The position numbers and the translations under genes were made by a program. Shown here piece by piece: positions 28,301 to 40,967 of a stretch of DNA of 64,000 nucleotides (its first letter is position 1; each line of letters starts with the position of its first letter). The stretch spans positions 372,001 through 436,000 of the forward strand of contig JAIWND010000006.1 of assembly GCA_025330725.1 (NCBI GenBank). Direction: 5' to 3'. Under the pieces are notes generated by a model, which did not search any database, was not told the DNA's origin, and saw only the letters and a program-made list of their open reading frames with translations. The stretch comes from Chlamydoabsidia padenii (Eukaryota; Mucoromycota; Mucoromycetes; Mucorales; Cunninghamellaceae).

Positions 28301-30317
28301 TGATCTTGATGGTGATGGTGGTGCCGATATTGTAGGATCCATGACAGAAGAAGTAACCGCAGAATCCAAAACAGGAGTAGTATTATCAATTGGTGGAGGT
28401 GTAGCATCTAGAATGTATTCAATTTCATCGTCGTGATCGTCGGATATGTCAGCCTTTTCGATATATCCATGTGCATCTTCCACATATTGTAGCCCACGTT
28501 CGACATATTCGTTCAGGCCATCAATGATTTCCCGTAGTTCGCTGTCGCAAGCTTCCTTAGCATATTGGAGTCGAGATTTGATAGTATGTTGCACCTGTGT
28601 GGATTGATTATCATCATCTTCGTCATCATCTTCGTCCTCGTCATCATCCGGATCAGTGTCGTAAAGTTGTCCTCTGTCGGTGCTGCGATAACTTTCCTCT
28701 TTGAGATGAGATGGCGAGGTTGGCTTGTTTCGATCGATAATGTTCCCAAATGCACCCATTCGATTACCCACATTGTAAAACCGATAACCAATGCGCTCAA
28801 TAGGATGAGCTGCCACCACTGTCGAAAGTCGTTGCACTGCCCTTGTGTAAGTTGGAGATACAGGTAAAGTCGGAATAGTTGATTTAATCATAGCCCCCGC
28901 CTGTTGTCGATGTTTGTTGTTATAATGCTGAAGTATACTGTGATTGGTAAGTGGAGGTTGAAGAATCTTGTTGGCTTTCTGTATTCCACCAGGTGTCGAG
29001 GCCAATGAGTTGAGTGACACTGAAGGACTATCGATAACTGACGATTGAGTGCTACCTTGATAAGAAGACGTAGTTGCTATTGAAGGAGGAGGTGCTTCTG
29101 GCGTGGGAACGTATTGGTTTGATATAGCTGGACGTGTGTTGTCAGTAATATCAGATTCGCCCGTCATTTCACCTGTATTTAAAGAGACGCCACCACCTTG
29201 TTGTTTCACCCTTGACGGTACTGTCGAGTATCTCCGTAATGAAGAAGAGCCACTACCACCACTGTCAATGACATTTTTTTGTTGGCCACTATTACCACCA
29301 TTGATTTCATCTTGGAAGGAGATTCGTCCAAGATCATGGAAATCCAAAGACAAAGCAGGACGATGGCGGCGATTCCCAAGTTTTTGTGAAGTGACCGAAG
29401 ATTCAAACCCCGCAGCTTGACGATTCATGGAAGCATTGTCGTGTTGAGCCCTTGATTGCAATCGATCAGTTTCAGTACCATGTCCACCCCTTCGACGAAA
29501 GTAAACAACCCGTTTTGACAAGGAGTAATGTTCAGCATTGGTCTTTACATTATTCCACCAATTAGATAGCATATTTTGCACCAAAACCGAGTCATTGTTC
29601 CCGCCAGTAGTCATTTGTGGCGAAGGTTGCTTTGCTGTTGTTGTTGTTGTTGTTGTTGCAGAAGGTGTTTGTGCCGGAGTGGAGACTTCAGAAGATCGCC
29701 TGCGCATTTCAGAAGCCTTCAAGATATTGTATTCTTCAATCCAGTCCACCCAAGGAATAGCATTGATTAGTTGGCCAGTTGTCGATATGCCGCCCTGATT
29801 GATTCCTCCATGACTTGAGGTATGATCGCTACCAGCAGCACCTTGTTCAAACGGTCCATTAGAATCTTCCAAGAGTGATCGATCTTCATGTGCTGTCACC
29901 GTAATTGTAGGCATCCGAGAACCATCCTTGGTTAATCGCCGACTAATTCGAGCTTCAGGTGACCTTGGACCCAATGGAGAGCCACCATGACCTTCGCCAT
30001 CACGACTAAGAGTACTTGTGCTGCCAAGGCTACTTTGACGTCTTTGTTGCCGCCGCCTTCGTGTAGATGACCCTGAACGTCGATAACCATCTTGATTTTC
30101 AAACTTGAGTGTACACCAACGCCGGATCTTTGCTGACCTAGACATGAATAATCGTCGACCATACTCTTCATCAGAGCCAATTCGGTTACGCATTGATGAT
30201 AATGAGGAGGATCGCACCAGAGGTTGGAAGTTTATTTGCCCTTCCATTGATACATCTGTCATCAGAAGAAAATAGAATGATCAGTATACAAACGTTAAAA
30301 ATGTCTCTTTTTACAAA

Positions 30318-30350
<33 letters not shown>

Positions 30351-33007
30351 TTACCTTGTTGACCCATTGGACCACTTGATGAATAAAAGTAATCAATGTT
30401 TGCATCATCACTGTCGCCCCACCGAGGCATTTCCGGAGCCGAAGTGATAAAGTTGGAAGGTATTTTTGAGTCAGGAACCATCAGTTTTTGTTGTTGAGAT
30501 GGAAGTAATAAGAAGTGTTGCTGACCATCTGATGATATTTGAGTAGTAGTCGTAGGAGAAGCATTGTCCAAAAGCATGGCAGGATATAATGGACTTTTCA
30601 TTGATTCACGTGGTTGAGTAGATGAGCGCCGAGAGGTATCAGTTGAGGGTGTCGATTTTGAAGAAGTCGAACAAGAAGGTTGTTGCTGCTGATGCTGTTG
30701 CTGTTGACCACGATGTGACGAAGAAGCCCCGCCATCATCCAAATCAATTTCCACAATATCCTTATCAGCATCCAACCCGTAAGACAAAGAGCTTGTTGAT
30801 GAAGATTCTGAAGGCATCAAATCAATGGGAGCACCGCTACTACTTGATCGAGATCTTCGAGGTTTTCGTTTACTGGATAATTGTCGGCGAAGGAAGGTCT
30901 GCAAAGAGTGTTGATAGGCCAAAGTACTGGTAACTGAAGGATCAATGTTGTTTGCCTGACCAGTTGTTGAAGTTGGTGATGGTGATGTTGCCATATCTGT
31001 AGTGATAGTGTTCATGACCTCAGGTGAGGCAATAGGTGATTGTGTTGGAGGTGGTACATCAATGATTGGATTGGGCGAGTTACCACTGACAATACTGGCC
31101 AATTCTGAGCTGGGAATGTTTCGCAGCATCGTCATGGAGGATCGTCGAATCGCTTGTTGTTGTTGTTCAGTGTTTGGCATACCAGACGCTAAGACTTCAT
31201 GTGGTGTATTAAATCTTGATGGTGATGAGGATGTTGATGAGGTACTTGTCAGTTTCGTCCTGCCTAATTGATGATAGAATAAACAAAATGTAAGTTAAGG
31301 TTTTGTACTAGCAAAATACCAGTTTTCCTTTTCCTTTTTTTTTTTTATATTTTTTTTTATTACCTTTATCAGTGACAACAGCAGATTGGAATGGACTAAC
31401 ATTCAAAGGAGACTGTATTGCTTGAGGAGAAGACCCAGACGAGTAATAGTAGTCATCTGAAGTGGATTCGGTCACAACAGAAGAGACAGAAGAATGGCGT
31501 TCGTGAGGAGATCGTCGAGAAGACATACCAGAAGATGACCGCCTTCCGCTAGATCCAGCTGAATGATTCATGTGATAATTGTTTCCTTCATCGATCCCAT
31601 CCTCCATATCGGCAATGTTTCCATCCATATAAAACTCCAATGATCCCTGTCGTTGTTGCTGCTTTTCCTGCTGTTGTTGTTGTACTGGCAATGTTGAAGC
31701 CGAATCTTGATCTGCAATTGGTATCCGATGTCGCCCCCCTACACCAGAAGGATAAGAAGGAGAGGTGGGTATCAATGAATTGTTGTTGTTGCTTGATGAC
31801 TGACTGGGTGTTGTTGTTACCGTCGCCGTTGCCGCTGCCGCTGCCGCCGAGGACCGTTGTTGTTGTTCCCGAAGTTGTGACAATGAGCCCGACTTGTGAC
31901 CAGGAATAACACCTTGTACTTCTTGTTGATCCGAGGCTGTTCCCACCGAAGATTTGTTGCTACTGATAGATGTTGTTCTTTTCCTTGTTTGTCGATGATG
32001 ATGATCCATTGGTGTCGATGTGATAGGTGTAATCTAAGGTTGACAGATAAACAATTTGGTTAGTTTAGATACATTATTTTATTTTATAGGTATACTATAT
32101 ATTGTGTACTTACCATCGAAGTAGAAGAAGATAATCCTCCAATAGGCACCGTCGTAGGAGAAGAAGGCATTTGTTGTTGTAGAGGTGGCGTTACATGTGA
32201 AGCACTGGCATCTATCCAACTGGCCCGTTTCGATTTCACCATATATTTCCCACCACTTCCAGCAGGAGGACTGGAATATCGTGGTGAAAAAGATCCAGAG
32301 GAAGGCTGATGAGGTGCAGGTGGTGGAGTAGATGAATCAGACAAAAGAGGATTATTACTGATGACTGAGGATGGCGAGCCAGTTGAGAGATGAGTCGTAG
32401 ATGATAGCCCACCTTGTTCACTGCCAGGACTTGTTCCAGTATTCCAATCACTACCGTCACCAAGAAACGACCGTCGATGAGTTGTATTAATGTGAGCTGG
32501 TAAACTAGAATTCGTACTGGTACCCAATTCTTTGTTATCGGCTACGGATCGAGTTGGTGAAGTGGGCATGGATGTATTGATACCAAATGCTGTGCTTTTC
32601 GTCGTAGTTGCTGTTGGAGTAGTTGACATTGTTCTGTTGGCGTAAATATGTTTGGTGTTGGACGTTTGAGAAAAAGCAGGATTTAACAACGAGTCACCAA
32701 CATCGTCGCCAGAAGAGAATGAAGATCGACTTGCACGATTTCGTAGCAATAGAGGTTGAGGTATAGGGACACTTCGTAGCTTGACTCCACCAGAATGGAT
32801 AGTGTTATTGGTATTGTCATTAGATGAGGAAGAGGAAGCATCGTCTGGTGATACATTGTATACTTGTGAGGTCGATTCAGAAGAAGGTGTCACGTTTGTT
32901 GCAGGAGATAATGACGTTCGCAAGGTAGTGTTGGGTGTTGGTTGTATTTGTTTAGGTGGCGAAGTTGTAGGATCTTCATCAGTATGATCAGTCATTGTAA
33001 GTGGCAT
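22358..33007 (-). CDS. RIM15: Rim15-type PAS/AGC protein kinase with C-terminal receiver domain (8 exons, ~3360 aa)
   Basis: Minus-strand exons 32114-33007, 31364-32033, 30355-31263, 27507-30255, 25193-27439, 24344-25121, 22702-24274 and 22358-22620 total 10083 nt in one open phase. Rim15/Cek1 kinases drive entry into quiescence and meiosis downstream of TOR and PKA by acting on endosulfine. Order: about 1700 aa of Ser/Thr/Pro/Gln-rich sequence; a PAS-like domain across the exon 4/5 junction ([13 protein letters not shown] then [15 protein letters not shown]); a C2HC finger ([20 protein letters not shown], about 1920); an AGC kinase ([28 protein letters not shown] split by intron 5, DFGLSR) with an insert of about 200 aa before GTPDYLAPE; and a receiver domain ([19 protein letters not shown] with the acceptor Asp, CKPVTK). 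It is nearly twice the length of the budding yeast protein (about 1770 aa). A second Met at 32995 is an alternative start. Confidence 0.93.
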
Positions 33008-33499
33008 GTCTTCACCGTCATCAAGTCAACAATATAAACTATAACTAATGAGGATAGAAGAAGAAGAATATAGAAGAGAAGAAGGCGAGATATATATAAA
33101 AATAAATAAATAAAAGGCAAAAGAAGAATGGAAACAATAAAAAAAAAAAAAAAAAGTGGAGAGGCGCCTTTTTGTTTTTCATCAAAGTTGTCGAATTAAA
33201 ATTCAAACCTCGACACTTTCCACTGAAGTGAAGAGCGCATGATGAATTCTGATTGGTGCATACATTTTGGGACAGGAAGACAAGAGACGTTACATTTTTT
33301 ATTGGGATTAGCAAAGAATAGAGGGCAATAAAGAGAGAGTAAAAAAAAAAAAAAAAAGGAAGGGAGAAAGTAAATGGATATATTATATATAGTTTGATAC
33401 TATATAAGAGTAATGGTAATAGAGGGTGGGTAAACTGGTAATGATGAGAAGGTGAGAGACAAAGTTTAGTTTATGCCGCTGACTCCAAAGGTATGAGCA
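33008..33499. other. RIM15 promoter / GID4 3' flank
   Basis: Contains A-runs at about 33139-33155 and 33341-33357 and TTCAAACCTCGAC (about 33204-33216), a loose match to the recurring element on the minus strand. No gene supported. Confidence 0.4.
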
Positions 33500-35101
33500 T
33501 CAACGGAATTCGAAACTTTCGAATTGACGCCGAAGCACATGTGAGAGAGTCAGCTCTTGAAACCTATAAAAAGAAAAAAAAAAAAAAAAGATTCAAGTAT
33601 TAATGATACAAAGGCAAGACATATTACGCAATATATGATGATGATAATATTACCATTCGATGTTATTCCGGCAGTAGTAGAATCTACATATAGAACAAAA
33701 AAGTCAAGTGAGTGATCATTGTTGTATTGTGAGTCTTCGTTTACTTACCCTTTAATGCTGTTAGTGGATCGTTGGTAGCATATATAGTAAAAGCCAGCAT
33801 AGCTTGCCCCATCAATACTGTTGACATGATGATTTGGTACTAAAAACTTTTCTTTCCATCGCATATAGATAAAGTCATGGTCGAATGGGTCATAAGTAAA
33901 GTTGTCATCATTAAAGGTATCAGCATAGGGTGTAAAGGATGGGAATCGTTTCTAGTTTCAAAGGAAAGGTACAAAAGAGGAGTTAGTTAATTATATGCAT
34001 AAGCTCTTAAAGAATCAAATTTACCCAATGTTTCGAGTCCACCGAGAGATCAGCATGCCATTTCCGAGTCAAAAATGAATGTTTGCGTCCTATGATTTCC
34101 CCTTCAAAGAAGGTCTAAACAAATAACAACAACAACAACAAAAAAAAGGTTAATTACATATCATGCAATTCAGTTTTATCATATTCCTTCCCCAATCCCA
34201 TCTGTTCAAACATAACACTTACTGTGATTTTTGGTGGTAAAGTAGTTAAGCCGGTGACATGAAGATAGCCATAAAGTACGTCGTTTTTAAGATCAACATG
34301 CTAAATAAGAAAATAATAAGTATATATTCCATGATATTGTTCCTGGACTTTTCTTACCTGAATATCCACAGTTACATCATAATTGCTAGTCGACCCTTTT
34401 TGTACGCCTGTGAATTTAGATCCACAATGTAAAATACCCAGTTTCCCTGATTTCATTCGTAGATTGGAGAGATCCACCCATCGTTCATCATCACCACGGC
34501 TTGACAAAGATGGGATCCTGTGCTGTACTATTGATTGTCTTTTAGGATCATCCAAAAGGTCACTTGAGGAATCATTGCTGTCGTCGTCATCATCAGTATC
34601 ATAGTAGCTATATTGTATGTCCGCGCCATTCTGAAGTGCCACAGTCGTATTCATAGCGTTCATTTCCTTTGTATTGATTTCTGTTGGTGCTGGGTCCATT
34701 TTCCTGGTACTGTTGTTGTGGGTTGTGTTCTTGCCAAATGAGGAGGGGTATACACTATTAGAGGCCAAATAAGTTTTCTCACGCTGATTCGTTGCTTGTT
34801 GAATGCTGCGAGATGTACTTGTAGAGTTGTTGTTGCCAAAAGTACTGGTATCGGTGTTGATAGTGGTGTTGGAAATAGCATTGGTGGTGACATTAATATT
34901 GATCATGTTTGTAGATGGAGTGGCAGTATTTGTAACAGGAGTGTTCAACACATCTTGAGATATAAGTACCGAAGAATTACCTGTACCAAAATTACCACCA
35001 TTGTTGTTACCCATGTCGTTGTATAGATGTGAGGCTCGTCTTGTAAAGGTGCCACCAGTAGTAAAACCAGAGGAAGTTGAAGCAGTAGCAGAGACAGGCA
35101 T
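33500..35101 (-). CDS. GID4: GID4/Vid24 substrate receptor of the GID (CTLH) ubiquitin ligase (6 exons)
   Basis: Exons 34358-35101, 34223-34300, 34025-34114, 33749-33951, 33654-33683 and 33500-33563 give 402 aa. GID4 binds N-terminal proline degrons and feeds gluconeogenic enzymes to the GID E3 ligase. The C-terminal half matches the family closely: [65 protein letters not shown]-type [24 protein letters not shown] and a short end FESFEFR. The first 200 residues are Asn/Thr/Ser-rich and carry an acidic [18 protein letters not shown] patch, which the family lacks or varies. The 30-nt fifth exon ([11 protein letters not shown]) is easy to miss. The protein itself begins Met-Pro, so Met removal would expose an N-terminal proline. 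Its neighbour is Rim15, another starvation-response gene, on the same strand. Confidence 0.93.
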
Positions 35102-35312
35102 GGTTAATCACAAGATTAAGCTATTAGGTGGAAACAGGGAGAGAAGAAGAGGAGATAAAAAAAATAAAAAAAAGTGCGAAAAATCGAAATGAAAGAACCC
35201 AAATGTCGGCGTTTAAATCACGCATTAAAGTGCATATGCCATAGGTCATGTAATATAAAATAAAGAGGATTTTATTAAGTAAACAACAAGACAATATAAA
35301 CTAATAATCAAA

Positions 35313-36832
35313 CTATGTAATATAAACTACATTATTTTTTCCAGCATCCATGAATATGTTTCGTAGTTTGTCTTGTGCGATAGGGCATTGGAAACCAGGG
35401 ATGTTATCCAATATCAAACATTGTAAATGTTCTTGCCCAGCCAATAATTCCATTTTGTTCCATGTATCCTTGTTGATAATAGCATCGTTTACAGCAAGGG
35501 CAACATCAATGTTGCTGTTGTTGATGTTATTCGTCCCATTATTGATAGGAACGGAGCGCCTTTTATGACCCCGAAGAATCAATCGTTGTAGTGACTTGAT
35601 GGGTTCGACGATATCATATATTTGTTTAAAAGCAATCATTAGGTGTAATTCCATTTCATAATACTGTGATATATCATTCTGTTTCTGGTTATATTGCTGT
35701 TGTTGTTGATCATCCATGGGAGTATGCAGATAGATTTCCAAAGTGTGTAGCTGAGATATCAATTTCAAAGGAACACGCGAAGGAGAAACGACTGTAGAAC
35801 CATAACGAGTAAAACGAGAGGTTTGTGCCAAGATATTACCACGGATTACCAAAGTATCAATTTTGTTGCTTTGTGATAAAAATTCCAAGACAGATCGAGA
35901 AGGTAAGACGTGACCGAGTTCTAGCTTGGTAGTTGGTAGTCGTTGTAATAAAGGAAGCAGCACATGATCCCAGCCGCGGCCAACACAACAAGGACACCGT
36001 TCCATAGATTCCCGTGCTGTAAATACCAAGTGGGATAACAAGATAGATTGTCGAGGTGATGATAATGATGTTCCAATAGGTTTTGTTGTTATAGATTGAC
36101 AATCAGTCCCATACATTGTCAATACGCTGGATAATATGTTGGATAACATAGTTAACACTTGTGATGATCGTTCATTGACTGTGTATTGAGGATCATAGAT
36201 TATTTCAAGTGTTTCCAAATTGGGACATGTAGCAAATAACCCCTTGACTTCCGCCGAGAGCTCTTTAATATAACAGGAAGAAGAATGAAGGTAATTATTG
36301 ATATAACACATAGTAGATGCTATTCTCCTTCTTTTTTTTTCTTTTTTTTTTTTTTTTTTTTTTTGGTTTTACCTAATTCCCAACCTGATTTCAAGGTCAT
36401 TTGTGTAGGCGAATGACTTTGTTCGCTAGCCCATGCAAGTTGTAAAGGAGTACCACTAGAGTCTGATATACAGGATAGATCGAGTACAAGTTGTCGGACC
36501 TGAAGATGGAATTCGAGATTGTTGCGTTTAGATTCTTGGAACAAGTCGATCCAAATATGTTGGTATTGTGGAAGAGTTGGTGTTAATATTGGAAATTCGA
36601 TGGTATTAATCAAGGAATCCAAAGAGAGATGAGGTAAAGAAGAGATTCGCCTAAAGAGGTATTCAGATCCAGCAGTATACCACGATTGACACACCATACA
36701 AGTAGAGAAGAGTTCTAGTGACCATAACCGCCTTTTCCTATTGTCCCTTTTCAGTTGAGTATTGTCATTATCATCGTATAAAAATCGGTAGATCTTTAAA
36801 ATAAGCTCATGAGGAAGTTCAGAGAGATACAT
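35313..36832 (-). CDS. F-box-like protein with LRR-like C-terminus (2 exons)
   Basis: Exons 36373-36832 and 35313-36319 give 488 aa. The start Met at 36832 begins an F-box-like motif (LSELPHELILKIYRFL ... VCQSWYTAGSEYLFRRI), which in known proteins binds Skp1 of SCF ubiquitin ligases. The rest has repeated hydrophobic patterns of the LETLEII, LTKLELGHVL, IDTLVIRGN, LHTLEIYLH, LQRLILRGH, LQCLILDNIPG type, as in the irregular leucine-rich regions of fungal F-box proteins. The intron contains a long A-run on the coding strand. Upstream of the start, TTTTAAAACGG and GGCGTTCAAAAC (about 36919-36947) recall the recurring promoter element. Substrate unknown. Confidence 0.75.
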
Positions 36833-38681
36833 AATGAAACCAAATTTGATAAAGTATAATAAAATAAAATGTATGATATATATAAGAGAAAGAGAGAGGG
36901 AGAGTGAAAAGTTCTCAGGTTTTAAAACGGCCGGTCGGCGTTCAAAACAAAAAGGTAGCATTATGCGGGGCAAGAGTATTAGGCTCGCAAGCAAGTAGGG
37001 AGAAGGAAATCTGATGGAATAATCTGTTTCGTGAATTACCTTCGGAATTCGTGCAACTCAATTATTCTGCCATTTGCATCTTTAATAATACTTATCGGTT
37101 AAAAAAAGGATGCCATAGTCGGCCATCAGTTTATCGTTTTCGAATGAAGCGGGATTGGGCAATTATAATTTTCAAAGGCCGCATATGCCAGGTACACGAT
37201 CATACTCCTACAAAACTTAATGCTGCTCATTGAATAAAAGACTAGCTAGTAAAAATTTACTAATCTTTTAACCCTGATCACGTACAGCCTACATTGCATA
37301 TACTACGGTGACTTTTCGGTCTGTGATAAAATGGTAGTTATCATATGCCGTCATATAATAGTCGTGTCCTAAATTCATTATGTGGCCATTATGCGCTCCA
37401 GTCTTTATTACTAAACATCTCATTAGAAAATGGGTATGTGAAATCTTGCTCATATGATACTATGCATCGATTGTATTATATTGTTTTTATTACTGTTTAG
37501 AATTATGAAAGCTGATCATTAGATCTAGAACGTATCTTATTAAAGCATCAGCAGCTGATGGCGATGATTTCCAGGAAAGCTGGATGATTCATGCAAGCGG
37601 GGTTTGAAATATTGTTTCCCGCCGATTTGAACAAGCCCTTGAAAAATCAGACTGAAAAAAAAAAAATCAAATCAATCCCCCGCTCCTCATACAATGTCAC
37701 TTTTTGAAAAAAGATTTTTGTAACTAGTTTGTTCTCACTTGAAGTATGGAGTAGGACTACAAGGCCGAGGATCACAATATATGAAAAGTTCATTCTCAGA
37801 CTCATGTGATAAATTATCCCCCGCTCATACATAGTGACAGGTAATGAATGAGTTGGGAAAATCTGGAATGAATTGCAATAGGGTATATGAGATTAGACCA
37901 ATATGATCGTGTCTTTTAATGACTGTCTGAAAACAGTTGGTCAGGATGATACTTTTGAAGATGTCTCCCTATCAACAAATCATGTCGTTAATTTACTGAA
38001 AGAAAGTAAAAGATGATTGACTCATTTATAGGATGAACTACTAAGATTCATCACCAAAGCTTGATTTGCATGAAACAAGGGGCGGGGAGGAATCAACTGT
38101 CGAGACGGTATTAATCCTTTGATGTCACAAACACATGGTACTATATATTTATATATTCCAACTTGTAATGTTCGTAGTCAGTCTAAAGAAGGCGATAAAA
38201 CCTTTCTATGACATGATCGAATTTCGGATGAAAGTTATCAGGCACCGATTTCCGAACAATTGTCTTGGCCTTCCTACAACTATTTGAAAGACCGCTTCTC
38301 TCCAGGGATTCTTCGCACTCAAAGACGGCTTATCTTTATGATGATAATCCTTGACTATCTTCAACTTACATTGTATCAAGTCCATGTATTATTCTAGCTT
38401 TGACGATATGATTGATGTTATGTATGAGGTTCTTACTCCTTACCGTATCTGATGTTAAAAGTGACGAATCGGTGTTTGAAAGTTTTACCTGCCATATATC
38501 TTATTTTTTTTTCTTTTTGTTTATTATTTTCTTTCTTCTTCTTTAACTTTTTTTGTTTTGTTTTTTTCGAAAGGATCACCCATTCTTATCCTGATCACCT
38601 TTTAGAACAACAGGTATATAAACGATACTTTAGTTTATATCTAATACTAATCTTTCTGTTTTTAAAAAACTATTAGCAACA
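36833..38681. other. 1.85 kb intergenic region
   Basis: No supported gene. GCGGGGTTTGAA at 37597-37608 and a nearby CCCGCCGATTTGAAC (37618-37632) are element-like. A C/T-rich and T-rich stretch (about 38498-38567) precedes the Sds3-like gene. Short frames at 37051-37233 and 37647-37832 have no recognisable content. Confidence 0.45.
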
Positions 38682-40410
38682 ATGAAAACAACTAGCGGAA
38701 CGTCTAGCTCCACCAACCCAGCAAGCAAGATGACTAACAACATCGTAGCAGCCTCAAACCAACAACGGGGTCAAAAAAGAAACCTTACACCAGAACCAAA
38801 TACAAGGATGCTAACAAGGAAAAGGGCGGCACTAATGACAACAACTGAAAAGATAACAGCGACAGCAAAGACGATCAATGGTCAAGGTCCTGATTCTTCT
38901 TCAATGACTTTGCCAACTACACCTTCTCCACCCACTTCACCGATTCCTCAAGTCGAATCCAACTCTTTGAATCTTCCTCCATCACCAACCTTACTTGCGT
39001 CTCACCGACCAGCAACGAAATGGCCACTTGAAGAAAGCTCGACAAAAGCAACAAAATCTACCCGCAGCAGTTCAGCAACGTCTGCTCTAATGAATAGGCA
39101 TAAACGCAATCATCCAACAACAAAAATAGGTATGGTCACCAGAAAAAGGGCATCACAAGTATCCATCACACCAAGGACATCTATCATCGTCAAGAAAAAT
39201 TCAATCGATCCGCCTTCTTCAACAACATTGAAACCAGATCAATCGCCATTACCAGCAGAATATTCATATCAATTAATTGGCATATCACCCAGTCCTTCAC
39301 CAGATCAAGTCACGCCAGACACTGCGACAAAGAACCTGATATCCACCTCTACAGTAGCACCTCTACAGCAGGCCTCACCCACGACAAACAGTAAGGGTAA
39401 AGCAAAAGGTAATTGAAACTATCATCTCAAATATTGCGTTATTATTGTACCAACTTGTTTATGTATTTTTTGCTCTTACATAGATACAACTTATCAAAAC
39501 ACCTTACAAAAGCCACTAATTAACTATGAATTGACCAGAATACAACAAAGGTGAGTTGGATGACACGATAGGATGATACACAAAGTAGTTTACTCACTCT
39601 ATCTTCTTCTCTTACATTCTCGAATTGGGTGCTGATTCTCTTTTGGTAGCATTGGTGGTGCGAATTTGGAAATCACAGATGAAGAATTACTATTGGATGG
39701 CGAAGGTAAAGAAACAAATCACATTAAACAAAGTAATAACCATTGTTTTATCTTTAGATCCACATCCTGAACTAGTGAAACTGATACAAGAGATAGAAAA
39801 GAAAAAAGAAGACCGAATAAAAATCTCAATGGCAAGACGCGATGCACAACTCAAGTCCCATCAAGCAGACTTTGATTCCATTGTCCATAAAGCGAACATG
39901 GAGTTTATAGTAAGTATTAGAATCTTAATGTCATATAATTATCATCTAATCTTCTTATTTCTTTGATAGAACGGACATAACAATCTACGCAAGGGATTAT
40001 ATGCTGATATCTTCAAACGACGACTCCAACTCTGCAGCGAACATGCCAATAGCATCATCCCAGAAGATTCATGTAAGTAACCCCCAAAAAAAAGAAATCA
40101 ATCGGCGCTTTAATTGCATGATCTTAATTTACTCACCGCCTCTTTACCCCCCTTAATTGTGATAGATGTGACACCACAACGACAAATCAATCCCTTGGAC
40201 CAATTGGGAACAGACGATTACTACTCATTAGCACCTTCTCCGTATGATCTATCATATCAAGACGTCAACGAAGATATAGGTGCGATTCATGTAAGATCCC
40301 ACTCATAAATGAAAATAGTGCTATCATTGACCAACTTCATTGTATTATTTGGACAAACATAGACAAGCATCGCATTGGATTACGCCAAAGTATCACAACA
40401 AAACCAATAG
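38682..40410 (+). CDS. Sds3/BRMS1-like subunit of a Sin3 histone deacetylase complex (7 exons)
   Basis: Exons 38682-39408, 39484-39550, 39650-39705, 39758-39909, 39970-40072, 40166-40290 and 40363-40410 give 425 aa. The first 240 residues are disordered (Ser/Thr/Pro) with two MxTRKRA basic motifs. The helical part matches the Sds3 pattern of a coiled coil with a regular charged register: DPHPELVKLIQEIEKKKEDRI, then RRDAQLKSHQADFDSIVHKANMEF, then LRKGLYADIFKRRLQL. In known complexes this helix dimerises and holds Sin3 and the deacetylase together. The C-terminus (DQLGTDDYYSLAPSP) is not recognised. The assignment is from pattern, not identity, so another coiled-coil chromatin subunit (for example Dep1-like) is possible. 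An AATAAA lies near 40731. Confidence 0.6.
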
Positions 40411-40967
40411 AATTAATCGACGTGGCAAAAGGGGTATGCGATTAATGTGGAAGATTAACAATATCAACAGGGGGATCACCAACGGGACAATGAAGATATA
40501 TACATGTATACCAATGCGACAAAGGCGACTTGATATATAACTACTACGGGATATCGGCAACTTTGCTTACTGACTTTTGCAAACACAACATCTAATCCAA
40601 TAGCATCAACAATAACAATAACAAATCCAATTACAGAAACAGCGTGGCAGTTATCATGGTGTCACATATAATAACAACAGAAATAGCATTGATACCTTTT
40701 TGATAGATAGTGGATTCATATATGTAAATAATAAAATTATGTAATAAACAGTAGTAACATCATCGTCTTATATAAAAAAAGTCTTTGGGTTTGTTAAATG
40801 ATTTGCATAATAAAAGCAAAGATACAGTAATGTAATGTATAAAGAGTGTGGAAATGGGGGCTTTTTTTTTTATTGTTAATGATATTGATGGGATTAAAAG
40901 GTACATGGGGAAGAAAGTACAGTTCATAAAAAATTATCTATATGTATATGTGGGATGGGGAAAATAA
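40411..40967. other. Spacer between convergent Sds3-like and chitin deacetylase genes
   Basis: AT-rich 3' flanks of both genes with an AATAAAATT near 40730. Nothing else supported. Confidence 0.5.

Noticed and set aside
30319..30348. Poly(A) tail-like A30 run as a retrocopy mark
   Set aside because: It sits inside a Rim15 intron and is read in the wrong place for a retrocopy; other such runs are also intronic.
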